This document shows, piece by piece, positions 1 to 5,196 of a DNA stretch of 12,228 nucleotides. Source of the DNA: Actinomycetota bacterium (lineage in GTDB: Bacteria; Actinomycetota; Thermoleophilia; Solirubrobacterales; 70-9); NCBI GenBank assembly GCA_005884305.1, contig VAYL01000163.1, positions 1 through 12,228 of the forward strand, written 5' to 3'. The position numbers were made by a program, and so were the translations under genes. Below the pieces are notes generated by a model that searched no databases, was not told the DNA's origin, and saw nothing but the letters and a program-made list of their open reading frames with translations. How positions within the stretch are numbered: the stretch's first letter is position 1; each line of letters starts with the position of its first letter.

Positions 1-139
1 GGTCGAGCGCCTCGCGCCCGTCATGCGCGGCCACGACCTCGTATCCCTCCTTGCGAAGCGGATACGTCAAGAGGGTCTGGACCGACTGTTCGTCGTCGAC
101 CAGCAGGATGCGCGCTGACCCTGTATTGGCGGCTGCCAC
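1..139 (-). CDS. Response regulator, receiver domain (partial, N-terminus only)
   Basis: Read on the minus strand from GTG at 139, this frame gives an N-terminal receiver (REC) domain: a short lead, then ARILLVDDEQSV with the acidic pair D15-D16 that binds Mg2+ in the CheY fold. It continues through LRKEGYEVVAAHDGREALD, which matches helix 1, strand 2 and the start of helix 2. The phosphoacceptor Asp and any output domain lie beyond the left edge, so the class (OmpR, NarL, NtrC or stand-alone) cannot be told. The start is supported by AAAGGAG three bases upstream (143-149). An ATG further upstream is in another frame. The gene is divergent from the peptidase-like gene at 283, and the two tandem repeats lie between them. 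Receiver identity is secure; the pathway is unknown. Confidence 0.85.
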   Translation of the reverse strand, partial: MAAANTGSARILLVDDEQSVQTLLTYPLRKEGYEVVAAHDGREALD

Positions 140-142
140 GGA

Positions 143-149
143 CTCCTTT
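143..149 (-). promoter_or_regulatory. Shine-Dalgarno of the response regulator
   Basis: AAAGGAG on the minus strand ends three bases before GTG 139. It decides that start over the out-of-frame ATG just upstream. It is one of the few strong ribosome binding sites in the window. Confidence 0.6.
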
Positions 150-177
150 CATCCAAAGAGTAATTTGACCCGCCAAC

Positions 178-229
178 CGCAACGGCAACGGCACCTGCCA
201 GTTTTCGGGGCTAAAGCCCCTCACCAGCA
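178..229 (+). repeat. Dispersed palindromic repeat, copy 1
   Basis: The unit has AACGGC twice, then GCACCTGCCAG, a TTTTC spacer, the hairpin GGGGC-TAAA-GCCCC (207-220) and the tail TCACCAGCAG. It is followed directly by copy 2 in the same orientation. Four related units occur at 234, 2120, 2305 and 11999. It is not within a gene: it lies between the divergent response regulator and the gene at 283. A dispersed REP-like family is the likely explanation. Mobility is inferred. Confidence 0.85.
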
Positions 230-233
230 GATG

Positions 234-279
234 ACCAACGGCACCAGCCAGTTTCGGGGCTAAAGCCCCTCACCAGCAG
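234..279 (+). repeat. Dispersed palindromic repeat, copy 2
   Basis: This is a shorter unit: one AACGGC, then CACCAGCCAGTTTC, hairpin GGGGC-TAAA-GCCCC (256-269), then TCACCAGCAG. The heptamer CACCAGC stands on both sides of the hairpin. The unit ends three bases before the ATG at 283, so it forms the whole immediate leader of that gene and leaves no Shine-Dalgarno sequence. It is in tandem with copy 1. Confidence 0.85.
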
Positions 280-282
280 ACT

Positions 283-2091
283 ATGGTCTCTTTTCGCATC
301 TACCGTGCAGGGTTCGCCCCGGCCCTGCTGGCGATCGTCGTGCTCCTTTTCGCCCTGACGGCGCCCCCCGATCCGCTGCCGGCCGTGGCTGCACCGGCGG
401 AGTTCGACGAGCTCGCCGCGGCGCGGTTCGACCGGCAGATCACGGACGCAGCACCCGATCGAACGCCGGGAAGCGAGGGCGACGCCGCGATCGCACAGAT
501 GGTCGAGCAGCACTTTCGCCAGGTCGAGGGCGGGCTGATCAGCGAGCAGCGGTTCAGCGGCCAGTTCGACGGTCACGACGTCGATCTGCGGAACGTCATC
601 CTCACGCTCCCCGGGGACACCGACCGCTCGGTGGTCGTGATGGCGCCGCGCGATTCCGGCGGCGGGCCCGGTGCCGCGTCCAGCGCCGCTGCGACCGCCG
701 CGCTGCTGGAGCTCGTGGACGAGTTGAGCGCCCAGAGCCACACGAAGACGCTCGTGTTCGTCTCTACCGACGGGTCCAGCGCCGGTGTCCTCGGAGCCCG
801 GGAGTTCGCCACCGCCTACCCGGACCTCGCGAGCGTCGACGCGCTCATCGACCTGTGGCAACCGGGTTCGAGCGATCCGCACGGGCCGTTCGTCCTACAG
901 TCGTCCGCCGACTCGGCGAGCGCGTCGGCCCAACTCGTGCGGACCGCCGAGCATCAGCTCGGAGACCAGGCCGACCTGACCCAGAGCTCGGAGGGCGCGT
1001 TCAGCGAGCTCGTTGGGCTCGCGCTGCCAAGCGGGCTCAGCGAGCAGGCGGTCCTCATCGAGCACGGCGTGGCCGCGGTCGGCCTCTCGTCGGCGGGTGA
1101 GCCGCCCCTCCCGCCGTCGCAGGACGGCCAGGAGAACCTGGGCTCCTCGACGCTTGGCGACATCGGCCGTACGGCGCTGCTCCTGGCCGTCACGGTCGAC
1201 GCGGACACGGCACCACTCGATCATGGACCCAGCACCTACGTGCCCCTCGCGGGGAACCTCGTTCCGGGATGGACGCTCGCGCTCCTCGCGCTCACGCTCC
1301 TGATTCCGGCAGCGCTTGCTGCCGCGGACGGCATGCGCCGAGGGGTGCGGAGTCACGCCGGCGTTGGGTGGGCCGTCGGCTGGGCCTCCTCCCGCGCCCT
1401 GCCGCTGTTCGCCGCGCTCGTCTTCTTCTACTTCCTGAGCCTCGTCGGGCTGGTCGCGAGCCCCCCGTTCCCGTTCGACCCGAACCTGTTCGGCATTGGA
1501 GCCGGACAGATCGTGGTGATGGTTCTCCTGGCGCTCATCGTCGCCGGCGTCTATTACGGGATCAGGGGCTGGCGCGTACCGGCGGTCCTTCCCAGAGCGG
1601 CGGCCGTCCCGGCCCTTGGAGCCGTTTCGACCCTCGCCGTCTTCATCTCCTGGCTGGCAAACCCGTACCTCGCGCTGCTCCTGGTGCCTACCGCGCACGT
1701 CTGGCTCACGTGCGCTGGACGGCGGGGTCCGCTCCCTTGGCCATTCGTCCTAGGGGCTGGCACCCTTTCCGTGGTGCCGTTCGCCTTTGCGATCGGCGAC
1801 GTGGCCGGACCGCTCGGATCGGCAGCGCCGTGGCTGCTTCTGCTGATGGTGAGCGACGGACAGCTCGGCTTCTGGCCGATGCTCGCCTCGTGTCTCGTCG
1901 TCGGCGGCCTTCTTGGCATCCTCGCCGTCGCCATCCGCGGCGCGCAACCACCCGCGAGGCGACCCGGCGCTCTCCGGCCACCACGGGAAATCCACGCAGA
2001 GAGCGGGATGGAGGCGGAAGAAGTCGTGCCTCTGGACGCACGTCCGATCACGTCCTCGCGCGCCGGTGACGATCGTTGGAGTGAAAGGTAA
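283..2091 (+). CDS. M28-peptidase-like membrane protein, metal site lost (predicted pseudoenzyme)
   Basis: A 602-residue protein. An N-terminal membrane anchor (about 11-29) leads to an exterior domain (about 40-310), then about seven further membrane helices between 325 and 552, and a charged tail. The exterior domain has M28 aminopeptidase landmarks: RTPGSEGD (60-67), a hydrophobic strand before APRDSGGGPGAA, the helix AALLELVDEL, and TLVFVSTDGSSAGVLGAREF (156-175). Where active M28 enzymes have AHxDS, GANDNASG, a GluGlu pair, an Asp in NLDM and a late His, this protein has APRDS, GAASSAAA, SerSer (165-166), Trp192 and Ser279-Gln280. All five zinc ligands and the catalytic Glu therefore appear absent. 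The fold call is moderate; the loss of catalysis follows if it is right. A binding or scaffold role is possible. No Shine-Dalgarno is seen, because the repeat ends just before ATG. No alternative in-frame ATG or GTG lies close by. Confidence 0.7.
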   Translation: MVSFRIYRAGFAPALLAIVVLLFALTAPPDPLPAVAAPAEFDELAAARFDRQITDAAPDRTPGSEGDAAIAQMVEQHFRQVEGGLISEQRFSGQFDGHDVDLRNVILTLPGDTDRSVVVMAPRDSGGGPGAASSAAATAALLELVDELSAQSHTKTLVFVSTDGSSAGVLGAREFATAYPDLASVDALIDLWQPGSSDPHGPFVLQSSADSASASAQLVRTAEHQLGDQADLTQSSEGAFSELVGLALPSGLSEQAVLIEHGVAAVGLSSAGEPPLPPSQDGQENLGSSTLGDIGRTALLLAVTVDADTAPLDHGPSTYVPLAGNLVPGWTLALLALTLLIPAALAAADGMRRGVRSHAGVGWAVGWASSRALPLFAALVFFYFLSLVGLVASPPFPFDPNLFGIGAGQIVVMVLLALIVAGVYYGIRGWRVPAVLPRAAAVPALGAVSTLAVFISWLANPYLALLLVPTAHVWLTCAGRRGPLPWPFVLGAGTLSVVPFAFAIGDVAGPLGSAAPWLLLLMVSDGQLGFWPMLASCLVVGGLLGILAVAIRGAQPPARRPGALRPPREIHAESGMEAEEVVPLDARPITSSRAGDDRWSER

Positions 2092-2096
2092 GGAGG
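2091..2096 (+). promoter_or_regulatory. Strong Shine-Dalgarno-like AGGAGG overlapping a stop codon
   Basis: AGGAGG begins on the last base of the TAA that ends the peptidase-like gene, one base before ATG 2098. The sequence is near ideal but the spacing is too short for efficient use at that ATG. It suggests that a translationally coupled gene began about here before repeat copy 3 arrived. Confidence 0.4.
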
Positions 2097-2119
2097 CATG
2101 AGTCGCCGGGATCCACAAG

Positions 2120-2163
2120 CACCAGCAACGGCATCAGCCAGTTTCGGGGGCTAAAGCCCCCTC
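2120..2163 (+). repeat. Dispersed palindromic repeat, copy 3
   Basis: CACCAGC, AACGGC, then a one-base variant of CACCAGC (CATCAGC), CAGTTTC, and the hairpin GGGGGC-TAAA-GCCCCC (2146-2161). The stem is one base pair longer than in copies 1 and 2, with both sides changed together. The unit ends in CTC directly against the ATG at 2164. The loop TAA (2152-2154) is an in-frame stop for the frame opened by ATG 2098. Confidence 0.85.
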
Positions 2164-2361
2164 ATGAGAACACCCTCCGCGCCACTGACTGAGACAGTGA
2201 CCCACCTCAAGGAACAGATCGCGAGCAGGACCTACCACGTGGATTCGCGGGCGGTTGCACGCGAGATGCTGTTCAAGCTGCGCATGATGCGGTTGGCGAA
2301 AAATCAGCAACGGCAACGGCACATGTCAGTTTCGGGGCCTGGCGGCCCCTCACCGGAATAA
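2164..2361 (+). CDS. Small FlgM-like (anti-sigma-28 type) protein, ends inside repeats
   Basis: A 65-residue product. Residues about 10-37, from TVTHLKEQIASRTYHVD to SRAVAREMLFKL, match the C-terminal FlgM pattern 'V..LK..I..G.Y.VD...VA..ML', which in known FlgM binds sigma-28 (FliA). Positives for the call are the motif, the charge pattern and the size. Against it, no flagellar gene is in the window and the usual Gly before Tyr is Thr here. The last 18 residues (from about QQRQRHMSVSG) are encoded by repeat copy 4, which also leads into the TAA. The ATG abuts repeat copy 3 and has no Shine-Dalgarno. An in-frame ATG with AGGAGG lies at 2098 but is cut off by TAA in the repeat loop. The gene may be a remnant disturbed by repeat insertion, or a real small regulator. 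Confidence 0.5.
   Translation: MRTPSAPLTETVTHLKEQIASRTYHVDSRAVAREMLFKLRMMRLAKNQQRQRHMSVSGPGGPSPE
2305..2354 (+). repeat. Dispersed palindromic repeat, copy 4 (within the end of the FlgM-like ORF)
   Basis: AACGGC twice, ACATGTCAGTTTC, then the hairpin GGGGCC-TGGC-GGCCCC (2334-2349) and TCACC. The loop has changed from TAAA to TGGC and the stem is extended by a paired C-G, so pairing is kept while sequence drifts. It sits between convergent genes (the FlgM-like ORF and thiL) and could stop transcription from either side. It has no U-tract, so terminator function is only a possibility. Confidence 0.8.
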
Positions 2362-2366
2362 CCGAC

Positions 2367-3380
2367 TCAGCGTCCCAGCTGGTCGAACCCCGACGCCTCC
2401 CGCACCGATCCGTCCGCCTGACGCAGGGATACGCCCTCCCCCTCGGTGACCTCGCCGATCGGGGTGAGCGCAGTTCCGGTGCCGGCCACCGCCGAGCGAG
2501 CGTCGGCCAATCGCTCCGGCGGGAGGGTGGCGAGAAGCTCGTAGTCCTCGCCGCCGGCGGTCGCCAGGTCCCAGCGGTCCAGGCCCGCTGCGTCCGCGAC
2601 CGCCTCTACCCCCGCCTGCAGCGGAAGGCCCTCGAGCTCGATCGCGAGGCCGGCGCTGCTCGCCCGCGCGACGTGCGCCGCGTCGCCTCCCAACCCGTCG
2701 CTCAGGTCGATCATCGCCGTGGCGCCGGCCTTCGCCAGGTCACGGCCCGCCGCCAGCCTTGGCCACGGCTCGAGCTGGCGGCCGCGCAGGGCCACGGCGA
2801 CTTCCTCACCGAGGTCCGCGGCGAGCTCCGGGCGCTGTAGCAGGACGAGGCCGGCCGCCGCTCCGCCCAGCTCGCCGGTGACGGCGACGACGTCTCCGGG
2901 CCGGGCGCCGGAGCGCAGCACGAGCTCGTCGGCATCCGCAGCGTGGCCGACCACGGTGAGCGCGAGCAGCAGGACCGGTGCTCGAGTGACGTCCCCTCCG
3001 ATCACGGCGACGCCATTCGCGGCAGCGGCACGGCCGAGCCCCGTCGCGAGCTCGACGCTACCGGATTCGTCGAGGTCCGTAGGGATCCCGAGCTGGACAT
3101 ACGCCTCGCCGGGTGCGGCGCCCATCGCCGCGAGGTCGGACAGCGCCGCCGCCATCCCCTTGTGCCCGATCGAGTCGAGCGACGCCGTGTCGCGGCGAAA
3201 GTGGACTCCCTCGACGAACGCGTCGACGGAGGTGACCGAGACTCCGTCGGGGGCCGTCACCGCGGCGTCATCGCCGCTTCCGATCACGACCCCGGACTCG
3301 GCATCGGACGCGCCGGCATCGCGCCTTGCCTCCTCGACCACCTCGACGAGGCGGGCAATGAGGTCGAACTCGCCAGTCAT
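2367..3380 (-). CDS. thiL: Thiamine-monophosphate kinase
   Basis: ThiL phosphorylates thiamine monophosphate to the cofactor thiamine diphosphate with ATP, in the cytoplasm. The 337-residue protein has the full family signature in order: GSGDDAA (34-40), SVDAFVEGVHF (51-61), GHKG (72-75), SDLAAMGAAP (81-90), IGGD (127-130), IDLSDGL (224-230), GGEDYELL (276-283) and the C-terminal GFDQ (331-334). These Asp-rich motifs hold Mg2+ and the nucleotide. Length is normal for the family (about 320-350). I chose ATG 3380 over a TTG 18 bases upstream, because the family begins near 'GEFDLI'. GGGAG lies a rather distant 11 bases upstream, inside the inverted repeat that starts at 3382. No other thi gene is nearby. 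It ends 5 bases from the convergent FlgM-like ORF. Confidence 0.95.
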   Translation of the reverse strand: MTGEFDLIARLVEVVEEARRDAGASDAESGVVIGSGDDAAVTAPDGVSVTSVDAFVEGVHFRRDTASLDSIGHKGMAAALSDLAAMGAAPGEAYVQLGIPTDLDESGSVELATGLGRAAAANGVAVIGGDVTRAPVLLLALTVVGHAADADELVLRSGARPGDVVAVTGELGGAAAGLVLLQRPELAADLGEEVAVALRGRQLEPWPRLAAGRDLAKAGATAMIDLSDGLGGDAAHVARASSAGLAIELEGLPLQAGVEAVADAAGLDRWDLATAGGEDYELLATLPPERLADARSAVAGTGTALTPIGEVTEGEGVSLRQADGSVREASGFDQLGR

Positions 3381-3381
3381 G

Positions 3382-3546
3382 GGATGACTGACTCCCAATC
3401 CGCGTGTGCCCGGGGGTTCGCCCGGCCAAGCAGTTCAAGGACGCAGGGCGCAGCCCTTGCTGGCGGCAAGGGCAAGCCCGAGGACGCGGAAATGCGCAGT
3501 GCCGGGCGGATCATCCGGGTGCGCGGGGATTGGGAATCAGTCATCC
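3382..3546. repeat. 165-nt imperfect inverted repeat, MITE-like
   Basis: The ends are a 20-nt inverted repeat with one mismatch: 3382-3401 (GGATGACTGACTCCCAATCC) and 3527-3546. Similarity continues inward with gaps, through CCCGG and CGCCCGGC, for about 45 nt per arm. The centre is an 8-bp perfect hairpin GCCCTTGC-TGGCG-GCAAGGGC (3453-3473), with an outer GGGC/GCCC pair. Most of the segment could fold back on itself. One end touches the thiL start and the other lies 17 bases before the next gene. No transposase and no clear target duplication are seen. It is either a miniature mobile element or a shared regulatory structure. Confidence 0.7.
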
Positions 3547-3563
3547 AGTCGTATATTGACCGC

Positions 3564-3965
3564 GTGCGCGTGCTCGCCGCGCTTGGCGCCGTGTTGTTCG
3601 CCTACCTCGCCGTGATACCGGGGGCGGTCGTCGGCGCGACGGTCGATTCCGCGTGCGCCGGACCGCAATGCGGCTACTCGCCCCCGCTGACGGCTTATCT
3701 CGTCATCGCCTTCGGCGCGACGGCCGCTGCCCTCGGCGCCTCCGCGATCACCATGGCGATTTATGCAGCCCGTCCCTCTCCCGGTCACGAACGCCTCGTC
3801 GGCTTCTCACTCAAGGTGTCCGTCGCGCTCGTCGCCGTCCTGCTGCTCTCGGAGGTAGCGCTGCCCCATCCGGTCGCCGCGATCGTGATCGTCGGCGTCT
3901 GCGTGCCGATCGCCCTGATCGGCGCCGCCCGCCGCCGCGGTCCTACCCGGGCACGCCTACCGTGA
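3564..3965 (+). CDS. Small four-helix membrane protein, unknown function
   Basis: About 133 residues from GTG 3564 (GTG 3570 is equally possible). No known family is recognised. It has four hydrophobic stretches: about 4-25, 42-66, 80-99 and 104-121. Between the first two is a loop with two cysteines five residues apart (SACAGPQCGYSPP, C31 and C36), which could form a disulfide if exported. The C-terminal tail is short and basic (ARRRGPTRARLP), typical of a cytoplasmic end. The open frame continues much further upstream through the inverted repeat and antisense to thiL, but nothing there looks like protein. No Shine-Dalgarno is visible. Its last 23 bases overlap the convergent mannosyltransferase. 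It is probably real because of clean membrane topology, but confidence is moderate. Confidence 0.6.
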   Translation: MRVLAALGAVLFAYLAVIPGAVVGATVDSACAGPQCGYSPPLTAYLVIAFGATAAALGASAITMAIYAARPSPGHERLVGFSLKVSVALVAVLLLSEVALPHPVAAIVIVGVCVPIALIGAARRRGPTRARLP

Positions 3966-5196
3966 GCTGATAGGCGCAGAGCGCGAGGGTGAGGACGACT
4001 AGCGTGCGGTCGCGCGCAAGCGCCACCAGCGGCAGCGCCCACAGCAAGTACCAGGGGACCAGGTAGACCGTCGCGCACAGCAGCCCGAACACCGCCCAGG
4101 CGGCGGCGCGCACCCAGTCGCCGCCCCGCGCCGTCCAGACCAAAAGCCACACGGCGAGCGCGGCGTAGGCGACCGCGAAGACGACGCGCATGACGTCCAC
4201 GTCGACGCCGACCCCGCGAGCGGCGGTGGCCGGGAGGCTGTGGTAGCTCACGTGCTGCTGGCTTCCGGAGAGGAAGTCCAGCCCGTGCACGGCGGCGGTC
4301 CCGAACACGGCGAGCGCCATGGCGGTGAGTGCCAGCACCCCGACCGCGAGCCCCACCAACAGCCGGGTCCGGCCCGTGCGGTCGTTCGCACCGAGCACTG
4401 CGAATGGCGCGGCGACCGCGGCAGGGAGCTTGATCGCGACGGCTGCCGCCATGGCGATGCCTCCGCTCGCCTCCCTCGCGGACAGGACGAGCGCGGCCCC
4501 ACCGATCAGCGCCACCATCATCAGCGCGTCGTTGTGCGCCCCGCCGATCACGTCGACCAGCACGAGCGGATTCAGGGCAACGAACGCAGCCGCGGGCGCG
4601 GGCGAGATCCCGCGCGATGTCGCGACGCGCCCCACGAGGCCCGCCACTCCCAGCACACCCAGCGCCGACAGCGCCTTCATCGCCCACATCCCGGCGGGCA
4701 CCCCGATCAGGCCAAGCGGATAGCTGCCGACCGTGAACAGCGGTCCGTAGACGCTCGTCGCATCGCGGTAGTCCTGCACGCGGGCGGCCGCCGCGTCGTG
4801 CAGGATCGCGGCCGGCGCGTAGTCATACGGGTTGAGCCCATGCAGCGTCCCGAGCCGGGCGTAGGAGAGGTAGCTGTAGACGTCGAGCGAGAGAAGCGGC
4901 GGGGCGAGGGCGAAGGCGACGACTCCACCGATCACAGCCCAGCGGATCGTGCGGCGGCCCAACCCACCCGCCGAGACGACGACGACCACATAGGCGGCGA
5001 ACGCGACCCACAGCGCGGCGCGGTAGTCGCCTGTTGCGATCCCGAGCCCATCGCCGTAGGCGCCGAGGAGCCAGCGGGCAGAGCCTGCGTCCGTCCCGGG
5101 AACGAACGCAGGTCCCGGCGCGGCTAGCGGAATCGCGGCTGCGGCGAGGAGGGCGAGCGCAGCGGCGCCCGCCGCGCGCCTCCAACCGAAGCTCAG
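3943..5196 (-). CDS. GT-C mannosyltransferase, MptB/GT87-like (polyprenol-phosphomannose dependent)
   Basis: A multi-pass membrane protein with GT-C landmarks: LSLDVYSYLSYARLGTLHG, with the likely catalytic Asp in 'LDVYSY' (residue 105 of the long form), then GLNPYDYAP, SVYGPLFTVGSYPLG, NPLVLVDVIGGAHNDAL, AIKLPAAVAAPF and SYHSLPA. Known relatives (MptA/MptB) extend alpha-1,6-mannan from polyprenol-phosphate mannose on the outer membrane face. The first conventional start, GTG 4989, falls inside a membrane helix (AFAAYVVVVS). The frame stays open upstream and encodes a plausible first helix (RRAAGAAALALLAAAAAIPL), so I extend to CTG 5196, giving 417 residues. That CTG overlaps the TGA of the upstream penicillin-binding protein as CTGA, with GGGGG seven bases before. 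No ATG, GTG or TTG exists in the extension. It is last of a three-gene minus-strand envelope cluster. Confidence 0.75.
   Translation of the reverse strand: MSFGWRRAAGAAALALLAAAAIPLAAPGPAFVPGTDAGSARWLLGAYGDGLGIATGDYRAALWVAFAAYVVVVVSAGGLGRRTIRWAVIGGVVAFALAPPLLSLDVYSYLSYARLGTLHGLNPYDYAPAAILHDAAAARVQDYRDATSVYGPLFTVGSYPLGLIGVPAGMWAMKALSALGVLGVAGLVGRVATSRGISPAPAAAFVALNPLVLVDVIGGAHNDALMMVALIGGAALVLSAREASGGIAMAAAVAIKLPAAVAAPFAVLGANDRTGRTRLLVGLAVGVLALTAMALAVFGTAAVHGLDFLSGSQQHVSYHSLPATAARGVGVDVDVMRVVFAVAYAALAVWLLVWTARGGDWVRAAAWAVFGLLCATVYLVPWYLLWALPLVALARDRTLVVLTLALCAYQLTVGVPG

Noticed and set aside
178..279. Possible CRISPR array from the tandem repeat copies
   Set aside because: Only two adjacent units, almost no spacer, and the other copies lie kilobases away beside genes.
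211..882. Long open frame on the minus strand opposite the start of the peptidase-like gene
   Set aside because: Arg/Gly-rich composition without a hydrophobic or motif pattern; the plus-strand frame has membrane helices and a recognisable domain.
2334..2349. Rho-independent terminator between the FlgM-like ORF and thiL
   Set aside because: The stem is strong but no T-run follows on either strand, and the same structure is a dispersed repeat; kept as a repeat only.
2943..3563. Upstream extension of the small membrane protein frame
   Set aside because: It runs antisense through thiL and the inverted repeat, and its translation resembles no protein; the membrane protein starts near 3564.
3785..4687. 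Long minus-strand frame overlapping the mannosyltransferase
   Set aside because: Arg-rich shadow frame; the frame with GT-C motifs and membrane helices is the real one.
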